Assembly: GCA_022616275.1 (NCBI GenBank)
Contig: JAKEFB010000190.1
Coordinates: 1 to 48,307 of the forward strand
Reading direction: 5' to 3'
Source of the DNA: Chloroflexota bacterium
Lineage (GTDB): Bacteria > Chloroflexota > Anaerolineae > Promineifilales > Promineifilaceae
Length of the DNA stretch: 48,307 nucleotides
Shown one piece after another: positions 16,481 through 23,321 of this stretch. Made by a program: the position numbers and the translations under genes. Every line of letters begins with the position of its first letter. The stretch's first letter is position 1. The notes beneath the pieces are model-generated. The model was given only the letters and a program-made list of their open reading frames with translations. It was not told the DNA's origin and did not search any database.

Positions 16481-18595
16481 ATGGAACACAAACACACCGC
16501 TCCGGCGGCCGAAGAAGAGGTCCACGATGGCCACGAACAGGCGGCGACACATCACCAGGTACACCAGACGACGGCGCATGATCACCCCCGGCCGGCGGAC
16601 GGGGAACACGAACACGCCCACCATGCCGACCACACCGGCCACGAGGAAATGTTCCGCCGGCGCTTTTGGGTCAGCCTGCTGCTGAGCATCCCGGTCCTGG
16701 CTTACAGCCCCATGTTGCAAGAGTGGTTGGGCTTCACCGCGCCGGTTTTCCCTGGCAGCCAGTGGATTACCCCCATTTTTGCCGTCATTGTCTTTGCCTA
16801 TGGCGGGCTGCCGTTCCTGCAAATGGCCGTGCCCGAAGTGCGTAACCGGCAGCCAGGAATGATGACCCTCATTTCCCTGGCCATTACTGTAGCTTTCGTC
16901 TACAGTCTGGCGACCATCTTCGTCGAGTTGGGCGAAAACTTCTTCTGGGAGCTGGTCACGCTCATTGACGTGATGCTCCTGGGGCACTGGCTGGAGATGC
17001 GCAGCGTGCGCCAGGCCTCGGGCGCGCTGAACGAACTGGCCAGGCTGATGCCAGACACGGCCGAGCGCATCACCAACGGCGGCGTGGAAGAGATCCCGGT
17101 CAGCGCCCTGCAGGCCGGCGACCTGGTCCTGGTCCGGCCGGGGGCCAGCGTCCCGGCCGACGGGGAAGTGATGGAAGGCCATTCGGATGTCAACGAAGCA
17201 ATGATCACCGGCGAGTCCCGGCCGGTGCGTAAGGAGCCTGGCAGCCCGGTGATTGGCGGGACGATCAACGACGGCGACGGCAGCCTGCGGGTGCGGGTGA
17301 CGGCCACCGGCGAGCAGACGGCCCTGGCCGGCATTATGCGGCTGGTGCAGGAAGCCCAACAGAGCAAGTCTCGCACCCAGTTGCTGGCCGATAAAGCGGC
17401 CGGCTGGCTCTTTTACACCGCCCTGGCCGTGGCCGGCCTCACCGTCCTGGCCTGGAGCGTGGCCGTTGGCTTCGACATCAACGTCCTCAAGCGGGTGGTG
17501 ACCGTCCTGGTCATTGCCTGTCCCCATGCCCTGGGCCTGGCTATTCCCCTGGTCGTGGCCATTACGACCGCACTGGCCGCCCGTAATGGCATTCTCATCC
17601 GCGACCGGCTGGCGCTGGAAGCGGCGCGCCACATTGACGTAGTCATCTTTGACAAGACGGGCACGCTGACCAGGGGCGAGCAAGGGGTAGTCGGCCTGGC
17701 CACCGGCGAAGGTTGGGGCGAAGATCAGGCGCTGGCCCTGGCCGCGGCCGTGGAGGGCGATTCCGAGCACGTGATTGCCCAGGCCATTCGCCAGGCGGCG
17801 GCCGACAAACAACTGCCGCTCCCGGCCGTGAGCGACTTTGAAGCGCTCAAGGGCCGGGGGGTGAAAGCCAGCAGCGACGGCCGGAGTGTGTACCTGGGCG
17901 GACCACGCCTGCTGGAGCAACTGGCTATCGAGCCGCCGCCAGCCATAGCCAGCTTCGCCACCTCAGCCGGGGAGAAAGGCCAGGCTGTCATTTACCTGGT
18001 AGCGGACGGCCAGGTGGTGGCGGCTCTGGCCCTGGCCGACGTCATCCGGCCGGAAAGCCGGACGGCCATTCAAAAGCTACACGAGATGGGCCTGGAAGTG
18101 GCCATGCTCACCGGCGACAGCCAAGCCGTAGCCCAGGCGGTGGCCCGGGAGCTGAACATAGACCATTATTTCGCCGAGGTCCTGCCCGAAGACAAGGACA
18201 AGAAGGTGGCGGAGCTGCAAAAGCAGGGTAAGCAGGTGGCCATGGTCGGCGATGGCGTCAACGACGCCCCGGCCCTGGCGCGGGCCGACATCGGCATTGC
18301 TATCGGCAGCGGCACCGACGTGGCCGTAGAATCGGCCGGCCTGATCCTGGTCAAAAGCAATCCGCTGGACGTGGTGAAAATTTTGCGCCTCAGCCAGGCC
18401 AGCTACGGCAAGATGATTCAGAACCTGGTCTGGGCTACCGGCTACAACGTGGTTGCCCTACCCCTGGCGGCCGGCATTCTGGCCCCGGTAGGCATTGACC
18501 TGTCCCCGGCCGTGGGTGCTCTGCTTATGTCTCTCAGCACTATCGTCGTGGCCATTAATGCCCAACTGCTGCGACGGGCAACGCTGGCTGTTTGA
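16481..18595 (+). CDS. copB: CopB-like P1B-type ATPase (CPH type) with His-rich N-terminus
   Basis: A 704-residue metal-exporting ATPase. The first about 55 residues are very rich in His ([12 protein letters not shown]), replacing the HMA domains of CopA. The transmembrane site is C-P-H (V-I-A-C-P-H-A-L-G), typical of the P1B-3/CopB group described for Cu(II), Cu(I) or Ag(I). Catalytic motifs T-G-E-S, D-K-T-G-T, S-E-H and G-D-G-V-N-D-A-P are intact. It follows the DUF3105 gene by 3 bases. Together with copA it gives the operon two distinct export routes. The exact oxidation state transported cannot be decided from sequence. Confidence 0.92.
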   Translation: MEHKHTAPAAEEEVHDGHEQAATHHQVHQTTAHDHPRPADGEHEHAHHADHTGHEEMFRRRFWVSLLLSIPVLAYSPMLQEWLGFTAPVFPGSQWITPIFAVIVFAYGGLPFLQMAVPEVRNRQPGMMTLISLAITVAFVYSLATIFVELGENFFWELVTLIDVMLLGHWLEMRSVRQASGALNELARLMPDTAERITNGGVEEIPVSALQAGDLVLVRPGASVPADGEVMEGHSDVNEAMITGESRPVRKEPGSPVIGGTINDGDGSLRVRVTATGEQTALAGIMRLVQEAQQSKSRTQLLADKAAGWLFYTALAVAGLTVLAWSVAVGFDINVLKRVVTVLVIACPHALGLAIPLVVAITTALAARNGILIRDRLALEAARHIDVVIFDKTGTLTRGEQGVVGLATGEGWGEDQALALAAAVEGDSEHVIAQAIRQAAADKQLPLPAVSDFEALKGRGVKASSDGRSVYLGGPRLLEQLAIEPPPAIASFATSAGEKGQAVIYLVADGQVVAALALADVIRPESRTAIQKLHEMGLEVAMLTGDSQAVAQAVARELNIDHYFAEVLPEDKDKKVAELQKQGKQVAMVGDGVNDAPALARADIGIAIGSGTDVAVESAGLILVKSNPLDVVKILRLSQASYGKMIQNLVWATGYNVVALPLAAGILAPVGIDLSPAVGALLMSLSTIVVAINAQLLRRATLAV

Positions 18596-18615
18596 ACGAA
18601 TACCCCAAAAGCTCC

Positions 18616-18696
18616 TCAGGGGCGCTGGGCTAACATTTCTGCCATTTCCCGGCAAGATTCCGCACAGCGGCGACAGGCTTCGACGCAATCCTCCAT
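18616..18696 (-). pseudogene. Remnant of a four-helix-bundle, Cys-rich copper-binding protein (DUF326-like)
   Basis: The minus strand encodes M-E-D-C-V-E-A-C-R-R-C-A-E-S-C-R-E-M-A-E-M ending in TGA at 18616-18618. The C-x3-C-x2-C-x3-C-R-x-M-A pattern is that of the last helix of DUF326 copper-storage proteins, which are normally about 110-130 residues with four such helices. Upstream in the same frame only about nine more codons are open before TAA at 18724-18726, so the other helices are missing. It is read as a decayed gene end, in keeping with the copper locus. A very short real peptide is the less likely alternative. Confidence 0.6.
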
Positions 18697-18951
18697 ATAG
18701 ACATATAATGAGTGTGTGCAGTGTTACGCAAATAGTGTGCGTCTCGCAACAACTTGTCTGTAAAAGAGAGACAATAATGTAACACAAGCTCTTTTCCACA
18801 TCCTAATACCAGATACGGCCGGCAGATAGAAAGAGGGATATAGAAAGAAAAAGTTGGCCTGCGGCCTCAAAATGAATCAATATTCCTGGTCAGGTGACAT
18901 GGACAATCCCTTAGAGTGATGATAGACTCACAAAGCCATTTATGGTTGTAA

Positions 18952-18980
18952 ATGGGGGCGTATCGTTGCTACGCCCCCAT
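18952..18980 (+). terminator. Hairpin before the second DUF3105 gene
   Basis: An 11-bp perfect stem (ATGGGGGCGTA with TACGCCCCCAT) encloses a 7-base loop. Only TCGATTTAG follows, so termination would be weak. It may instead be an RNA leader or an intergenic repeat. Confidence 0.4.
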
Positions 18981-19021
18981 TCGATTTAGAGAAGATTTGG
19001 AAGAAGCGGAGAGCAAATTTT

Positions 19022-19612
19022 ATGCGTGTGAAACCAACTGCCCGGCGTCGCGCCGTCCGGCCGGACGAGGAAGGACGGCCGTGGCGCCCGGTTGCTGTCT
19101 GGGGCGCTGTTGCCATCGTCGCCGTTGCCTTAATCGCCCTGCTGTTCCTGGCGCTGCGTGAACCGGGAGCGCTGGAAGGATTGCGGCGGGTGGCTGGCCT
19201 GTCGCGCGGCCACGACGAGAGCGTGGACTACGCCGGCCTGGATCTGCCACCGGCCGGTGGCCTACACAGCGGCGTGTGGCAAAACTGCGGCATTTACGAC
19301 GAGCCAATTGATACCCGGAATGCCCTTCATTCGATGGAACACGGCGCCGTTTGGATCGCTTACCAGCCGGAACTGCCAGAGGAGGACGTGGCAACGTTGC
19401 GGGAGATGGTCCAGGGGCAAACGTATGTCGTGTTAAGCCCCTACCCGGGTCTACGTAGCCCGGTGGTCCTGACCGCCTGGGGGATACAACTGGAAGTAGA
19501 CTCGGTTGACGACAATCGTATTCCCGAATTCGTTGCCCGCTACCAGCGGGGGCCACAAACTCCTGAGCTGGGGGCCAGTTGTTCAAACGGTACCGGCCAA
19601 CCGCTACAGTAA
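19022..19612 (+). CDS. DUF3105 membrane-anchored extracytoplasmic protein (copper locus copy 2)
   Basis: A 196-residue paralogue of the protein at 15878-16477. It has a basic N-terminus, one transmembrane helix (about 27-47) and a DUF3105 domain with L-P-P-A-G-G-L-H, W-Q-N-C-G-I-Y, H-S-M-E-H-G-A-V-W-I and L-S-P-Y-P-G-L. The domains are highly similar while the N-termini differ, pointing to an old duplication. It starts at ATG 19022 with only a weak purine stretch upstream. It is separated from copB by a gap containing the copper-protein remnant, so it may be expressed apart from the operon. Function unknown. Confidence 0.87.
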   Translation: MRVKPTARRRAVRPDEEGRPWRPVAVWGAVAIVAVALIALLFLALREPGALEGLRRVAGLSRGHDESVDYAGLDLPPAGGLHSGVWQNCGIYDEPIDTRNALHSMEHGAVWIAYQPELPEEDVATLREMVQGQTYVVLSPYPGLRSPVVLTAWGIQLEVDSVDDNRIPEFVARYQRGPQTPELGASCSNGTGQPLQ

Positions 19613-19658
19613 TTATCGTGCCAGTTCTCATTTTTTTGTAAACGCCTAGGAGGATTAG

Positions 19659-20861
19659 ATGAAAGGCTTGAGAAGATTATTGTTTCCCGTCCTGTTGCTG
19701 GCTGTCTTAATGCTGGCCTGCAACTTCGGCGGCCCAGGACAGGACGGGGGTGAGCCTACGGCCGTCTCATCCCAGCCCACCCAGCCGGCGACCCAGGCAG
19801 TGCCCGCCAGCGACACGCCGCCGCCGCTCCCCAGCGACACGCCACCCCCGCCGGTTACCGATACGCCGCGGCCGCTGCTGCCCACCAAGGCCCCCACTCA
19901 GCCCCCACGGCCCACAATGCCCCCCCAGCCAACCGAACCCGGCCAGCAGCCTGGCGTCATTGAGCTGTCCACCGCACTCTACGAGCACCCGGATGGCCTG
20001 TTCGACATTTACCCACCGCTAGGCTGGGATCTGGAGAACAAGACCGGTGCGGCTACCTTTAATGCTCCGGACAACAGTGGCTTTATCAATATCGAAGTCA
20101 CCCATACATCGGTGGTCATGGATGGCGACGCCTTTGAGCGCTTTGTAGACGCCCGCGACCAGAACTTCTTCGGCCAGTTTGACGGTTACCAGGTCACTGA
20201 CCGGCAGGTTGACAAGGACATCCTTGTCGCCCGGGTGACCAAAGAGTTGTTTTTTGACGGCGTGCCGCAGGTGGTCTTCACCCTCTACGACCAGCACGGC
20301 GCTGTAGTCTACTCTTTGGACTTTTGGGCCGACGCCGACGTGTCTGACAGCTACGGGGTAGCATACGAGCAGATTATTGACGGGGCCACCGTCTATAGCG
20401 AAACGGCGGCCGAAGTCGTCGAACCATACTACTGGATTTACGACTTTTACGGCCCAGGCGATCTGTTCACTATCGAGGTACCCACTCCCTGGCGCTACGA
20501 ATATACCGAAGGTGACACGGCTATCGTGGATACATTCTACTCGCCGGACGAGCACGCCGTGGTCCAGAACGTCACCTACGACGACGGCGAGGTGATCAGC
20601 CGCGAAGTAGCCGGCGCTTTTGCCCTGGAACTGCTGAAGCAGTATTATGCTGCTGATATTGTCATTACCGACGACCAGGTTCAGTCGGACGGCAGCGAAC
20701 GTCTGACCTGGTACTCACCCAGTGGCGATTATAGCGGCATCTCCTTCTTCGAAACCCGGGGCACTACCTTCCTGCTCTTCTCTACATTGTGGGACAACCC
20801 CTACGAAGCTGATTACCTGGATACCCTTAACTACATCATTTCTACCTATGACATTCCATGA
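19659..20861 (+). CDS. Secreted lipoprotein with Pro/Thr-rich linker, unknown function
   Basis: 400 residues. A signal peptide ends in the lipobox L-M-L-A-C (Cys21), so the mature protein should be lipid-anchored. Residues about 30-95 are a Pro/Thr/Ser-rich linker built from imperfect S-D-T-P-P-P repeats, typical of Chloroflexota surface proteins. The rest (about 100-400) holds two similar beta-rich halves, with D-I-Y-P-P-L-G-W near 115 and F-T-I-E-V-P-T-P-W-R-Y near 270, suggesting an internal duplication of a PsbP- or DUF1795-like fold; this is a guess from pattern. Start ATG 19659 follows AGGAGG. It lies 46 bases after the DUF3105 gene on the same strand. Confidence 0.8.
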   Translation: MKGLRRLLFPVLLLAVLMLACNFGGPGQDGGEPTAVSSQPTQPATQAVPASDTPPPLPSDTPPPPVTDTPRPLLPTKAPTQPPRPTMPPQPTEPGQQPGVIELSTALYEHPDGLFDIYPPLGWDLENKTGAATFNAPDNSGFINIEVTHTSVVMDGDAFERFVDARDQNFFGQFDGYQVTDRQVDKDILVARVTKELFFDGVPQVVFTLYDQHGAVVYSLDFWADADVSDSYGVAYEQIIDGATVYSETAAEVVEPYYWIYDFYGPGDLFTIEVPTPWRYEYTEGDTAIVDTFYSPDEHAVVQNVTYDDGEVISREVAGAFALELLKQYYAADIVITDDQVQSDGSERLTWYSPSGDYSGISFFETRGTTFLLFSTLWDNPYEADYLDTLNYIISTYDIP

Positions 20862-20882
20862 AAAACATCAATAAAATGGTTA

Positions 20883-20910
20883 TTGACGTTTTTTAAGAAA
20901 GTGGTATACT
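20883..20910 (+). promoter_or_regulatory. Candidate promoter of the alpha/beta hydrolase
   Basis: TTGACG (20883-20888, 5/6) and TATACT (20905-20910, 5/6) are spaced by 16 bases. The transcript would begin near 20917 and carry the strong hairpin at 20930-20965 in its leader. Confidence 0.6.
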
Positions 20911-20929
20911 TTTAATTGGCTCCCCCCCA

Positions 20930-20965
20930 GAGGTAGCCCCTCAGCGCCCGCTGAGGGGCTACCTC
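20930..20965 (+). terminator. 16-bp perfect hairpin: terminator or structured leader
   Basis: Arms 20930-20945 and 20950-20965 (core AGGTAGCCCCTCAGC) pair perfectly around loop GCCC, followed by ACTTTT. It could end the lipoprotein transcript. Because it lies downstream of the promoter at 20883 it would also sit in the hydrolase leader. Confidence 0.6.
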
Positions 20966-21001
20966 ACTTTTAGGAGACATGACGCCAAGGATCGCCCCAC
21001 A

Positions 21002-21670
21002 ATGGACACGCCTCGCCTGGTAGACCACGGACCGGAAGTGGAAACGGCCGGCCTGGTCCATCGGGTGTTGGAGCCAGCTTCACCAGGCCCCCACCCCACC
21101 GCTATCTTGCTCCACGGCCGCAGCGGCAATGAAGACGTGATGTGGATTTTTGCCCGGGCGCTGCCGGCTGGCTGGCTGGTGGTGGCGCCCCGGGGCATCA
21201 AGCCCGATCCGGATGGGGGCTACGCCTGGCATCCGCGCAAGCGCGACGAATGGCCCTCACTGGTCATGTTTGACCAAGCCGTGGCCGCCCTGGCCCGCTT
21301 CGTTGAGGCCCTCCCGGGGCTGTACCAGGCTGATTTAAACCGCCTTTACCTGATGGGTTTCAGCCAGGGGGCGGCCACGGCTTATGCGCTGGCTATGCGC
21401 AGGGCGGGCCTGGTTAAAGGCATTGCCGGCCTGGTCGGTTTTGTGCCCGTCGAGTGCGACGCCGCCATAGAAACGGCCGCCCTGAAAGGGTTGCCGATTT
21501 TTATGGCCGTGGGCAAGGAAGACCCCCTCATCCCTTACGAACGCGCCAAAGCCTGCGCCCAAACGCTACGGGCGGCCGGGGCCGACCTGGAATACCACGA
21601 ATACGACACCGGTCACAAGCTAAACGCCGAAGGCCTGCGCCACCTCAAAGCCTGGTGGCGCCAATTATAG
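21002..21670 (+). CDS. Alpha/beta-hydrolase, carboxylesterase/phospholipase family
   Basis: A 222-residue serine hydrolase. The nucleophile elbow is G-F-S-Q-G (Ser near residue 120), the acid is probably Asp in G-K-E-D-P-L-I-P, and the catalytic His is in D-T-G-H-K-L near the C-terminus. The oxyanion strand I-L-L-H-G-R-S-G-N-E lies near residue 34-43. This order and size match small carboxylesterases related to E. coli YpfH and acyl-protein thioesterases. There is no signal peptide, so it is cytoplasmic. Start ATG 21002 has only AAGG about 12 bases upstream; an overlapping 14-codon frame from ATG 20979, behind AGGAG, ends within the gene and is probably accidental. The substrate is unknown. 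Confidence 0.85.
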   Translation: MDTPRLVDHGPEVETAGLVHRVLEPASPGPHPTAILLHGRSGNEDVMWIFARALPAGWLVVAPRGIKPDPDGGYAWHPRKRDEWPSLVMFDQAVAALARFVEALPGLYQADLNRLYLMGFSQGAATAYALAMRRAGLVKGIAGLVGFVPVECDAAIETAALKGLPIFMAVGKEDPLIPYERAKACAQTLRAAGADLEYHEYDTGHKLNAEGLRHLKAWWRQL

Positions 21671-21690
21671 GGGCACGATAGGTCGTGCCC
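21671..21690 (+). terminator. Short hairpin after the hydrolase gene
   Basis: GGGCACGA and TCGTGCCC pair perfectly around TAGG, beginning directly after the stop codon. No U-tract follows, so it is a weak terminator at best. Confidence 0.4.
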
Positions 21691-21747
21691 GTACCAATAT
21701 ATCATGCCCGTACGACAGTCATTTATTTTTTATTAAGGTTTCGCTGT

Positions 21748-21753
21748 TATACT
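21748..21753 (+). promoter_or_regulatory. Candidate -10 element of the ECF sigma gene
   Basis: TATACT ends 5 bases before GTG 21759 and 8 bases before ATG 21762. Transcription would begin at the start codon and give a leaderless message. The -35 region is only T-rich (ATTTTT at 21725-21730). It does not resemble the ECF promoters found downstream. Confidence 0.35.
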
Positions 21754-21761
21754 GTAAGGTG

Positions 21762-22412
21762 ATGCGTGCCCGAACAAATGACGAATGGTTACGTGCTTTA
21801 AATCAGCCTGGTGAGGCGCGAAACCAGGCACTGGTTGTTCTGCGGGATTACTTGCTGCGAGCGGTGCTCATTTACCTGCGCGGCCGGCGCAGTGACCTGT
21901 CTGGCTGGACGGCCGGCGAAATACGCCGCTTTGCCGAAGATATGACCCAGGAGGCGCTACTTTCCATCCAGGCCAACCTGGATACTTTCCGGGGCGAGTC
22001 CAAGTTTACCACCTGGGCCTACCGTTTTGTTATTAACCAGGCGGCTACCGAGCTGCGCCTGGCTCGCTACAGCGAATTATCCCTGGAAGCGCTGCAAGAG
22101 CAGGAATCGGTTTCACTGCTGTCCCTGCTGCGGCAAGCGCCCCAGGTGGGAGAACCTGGAATAACCGCCGAGCGAATTGCCCTGCTCCAGGAACTTGAGC
22201 AGATCATTAATAGGGAGTTGACGGACCGCCAGCGCGCGGCTATTATTGGCGTCCATTTGCAGGGCCGTTCCATGGACGACGTGGCTAACGAGCTTGGCAC
22301 CACTCGCAACGCACTCTACAAGCTTCTACACGATGCCCGCCTGAGGATTAAAGAACGGTTAAGGGCCCGCCACCTGAGTGCAGGGGACATTCTGGCGCTT
22401 TTCGAAAGTTAA
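21762..22412 (+). CDS. ECF-type RNA polymerase sigma factor
   Basis: A 216-residue sigma-70 family factor with only regions 2 and 4. Region 2 includes D-M-T-Q-E-A-L-L-S-I, then F-R-G-E-S-K-F-T-T-W-A-Y-R-F-V-I-N-Q-A (residues about 65-105). Region 4 has L-T-D-R-Q-R-A-A and the helix-turn-helix M-D-D-V-A-N-E-L-G-T-T-R-N-A-L-Y-K-L-L-H-D-A-R (about 170-200). GTG 21759 directly precedes ATG 21762 and either could be used; TAAGGTG overlaps them. The next gene encodes a zinc-finger protein of anti-sigma type. GTAAGA-N15-GCGTCCTATT motifs before that gene and before prkA are probably its promoters. Confidence 0.9.
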   Translation: MRARTNDEWLRALNQPGEARNQALVVLRDYLLRAVLIYLRGRRSDLSGWTAGEIRRFAEDMTQEALLSIQANLDTFRGESKFTTWAYRFVINQAATELRLARYSELSLEALQEQESVSLLSLLRQAPQVGEPGITAERIALLQELEQIINRELTDRQRAAIIGVHLQGRSMDDVANELGTTRNALYKLLHDARLRIKERLRARHLSAGDILALFES

Positions 22413-22413
22413 A

Positions 22414-22444
22414 GTAAGATTTTGCCCTGCCAGCGCGTCCTATT
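22414..22444 (+). promoter_or_regulatory. ECF-type promoter 1 (before the anti-sigma gene)
   Basis: GTAAGA (22414-22419) and GCGTCCTATT (22435-22444) are 15 bases apart. The CGTC core and spacing match the general ECF promoter layout (AAC-type -35, CGTC-type -10). The same pair, with the same spacing, occurs at 23124-23154. It lies just after the sigma stop codon, so the anti-sigma gene is probably driven by the sigma factor itself. Confidence 0.65.
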
Positions 22445-22497
22445 CTGTGGGGACGACCTCCACAAAGTTGCCTCTGATATTGAGAGAAGGAGGAAGT

Positions 22498-22830
22498 TTG
22501 GATCTCAAACAGTTTGTTCAGTGGATTGGCCGGATTTACGAAACGGCCGATAGTGAAATTGCCTGTGACCAGCTACAGGCGCTGCTCCCTGCCTACGTTG
22601 ATGCGCGGGTTAGCGGCGAATCACCTTATTCTCTTTACTCCCAAGTCCTGACCCACCTGACCCACTGCCCTGATTGCGGCGAGGTTTTTGAAAACCTGTA
22701 CCACATCGCTGCATTAGAGGCTCACGGCGAACTGCCGGAGCTGGCCGAGCTACTGGCGGAGTTAGCTCCTGCGCCTCAGCCCGAAACTGAGCCCGAGGGC
22801 GGCAAGAAAGTTAGCGCTATACCGGCCTGA
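22498..22830 (+). CDS. Zinc-finger anti-sigma factor candidate
   Basis: A 110-residue protein with a zinc-binding anti-sigma signature, H-L-T-H-C-P-D-C-G-E (H-x3-C-x2-C), near residues 54-63, and an early Cys/Leu-rich helix (C-D-Q-L-Q-A-L-L-P-A-Y-V-D). This matches ZAS-type anti-sigma factors and mycothiol-system-like zinc fingers. The C-terminus is Pro/Glu-rich and has no transmembrane helix, so it would be a soluble anti-sigma, possibly redox sensitive. The start is TTG 22498, supported by GAAGGAGG with 4-base spacing; the open frame reaches back to 22378 inside the sigma gene, but those codons cover the ECF promoter. It directly follows the ECF sigma gene. Confidence 0.75.
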   Translation: MDLKQFVQWIGRIYETADSEIACDQLQALLPAYVDARVSGESPYSLYSQVLTHLTHCPDCGEVFENLYHIAALEAHGELPELAELLAELAPAPQPETEPEGGKKVSAIPA

Positions 22831-22856
22831 TCTGCGTCGTCTACAAAATGATACCA

Positions 22857-22884
22857 GGCAGTTCAGGCAGGAAGCCTGGCTGCC
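22857..22884 (+). terminator. Hairpin after the anti-sigma gene
   Basis: GGCAG/CTGCC and CAGGC/GCCTG form a two-part stem interrupted by a small bulge, 26 bases after the stop codon. There is no U-tract. It may be a weak terminator or an mRNA-stabilising hairpin. Confidence 0.4.
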
Positions 22885-23123
22885 AGAGCCGTGACCACTT
22901 GAGGCCACGACGCCTTAAGCGCGCGTGTGAGCGCAATTGGCAGGCTACTCATGGTAGCCCTTCTGGTAAGCGGATGGCCACCGGCCGAGGTGGCTGTGGG
23001 TGGTAGTTTTACTATGCCTGGTGCGATGGCGCTGCCTGGCGCGACGAAGTTGTGGACACGGCGCCGGGTGAGATTTGTATCTGTTTGTGTATCTGATCTG
23101 AAACAATCATACTAATTTCTTAT

Positions 23124-23154
23124 GTAAGAATCCTCTACCTCAACGCGTCCTATT
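23124..23154 (+). promoter_or_regulatory. ECF-type promoter 2 (prkA operon)
   Basis: GTAAGA (23124-23129), a 15-base spacer, and GCGTCCTATT (23145-23154) are identical in both boxes and in spacing to promoter 1. The transcript would begin near 23160, about 160 bases before prkA, and include two hairpins. Confidence 0.65.
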
Positions 23155-23168
23155 TTGTAAACCGGTTA

Positions 23169-23202
23169 GTGGCGTTGGTAGTTCATTATCATCAACGCCC
23201 AC
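23169..23202 (+). other. Leader hairpin of the prkA operon
   Basis: GTGGCGTTG (23169-23177) pairs with CAACGCCCAC (23193-23202) with one bulged C, closing a loop of about 15 bases. It lies between the ECF promoter and the terminator-like hairpin. Confidence 0.45.
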
Positions 23203-23252
23203 CCTTATACAACCAAAGGTTAACAGATAGAGACGCACCGTTGTTTCGTAAG

Positions 23253-23287
23253 AAGGGTCGATCCGGTTTCACCTGATCGACTCTTTT
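23253..23287 (+). terminator. Terminator-like hairpin in the prkA leader
   Basis: GTCGATC (23257-23263) pairs with GATCGAC (23275-23281), with an inner GGT/ACC pair and outer AAGG/TCTT pairs. A run of five T follows (23284-23288). It stands between ECF promoter 2 and the prkA start, so it is either an attenuator or the end of an upstream transcript with a further promoter after it. Confidence 0.6.
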
Positions 23288-23321
23288 TGTTTATTCGTAC
23301 TGTATGTGGAGGTAGAAGAAG

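Larger units (their letters stand above)
18596..19021. other. Gap after copB
   Basis: This 426-base gap holds a minus-strand remnant of a Cys-rich copper protein (18616-18696) and a strong hairpin (18952-18980). The rest is AT-richer DNA without a visible gene. An isolated TATAAT at 18704-18709 has no matching -35. Confidence 0.6.
22831..23321. other. Regulatory gap before prkA
   Basis: This 491-base gap holds a hairpin after the anti-sigma gene (22857-22884), ECF promoter 2 (23124-23154), a leader hairpin (23169-23202) and a terminator-like hairpin with a U-tract (23253-23287). A 62-codon open frame at 22927-23115 has no Shine-Dalgarno site or known motif and I do not call it a gene. Confidence 0.6.

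Noticed and set aside
16295-17920. 541-codon minus-strand frame opposite copB
   Set aside because: An antisense shadow of a clear P-type ATPase with intact motifs on the plus strand.
20979-21023. 14-codon leader peptide before the hydrolase
   Set aside because: AGGAG is too close to its ATG, the frame overlaps the hydrolase start, and the sequence shows no regulatory codon run.
22927-23115. 62-codon open frame before prkA
   Set aside because: No Shine-Dalgarno site, no recognisable motif, and it lies in a gap rich in regulatory elements.
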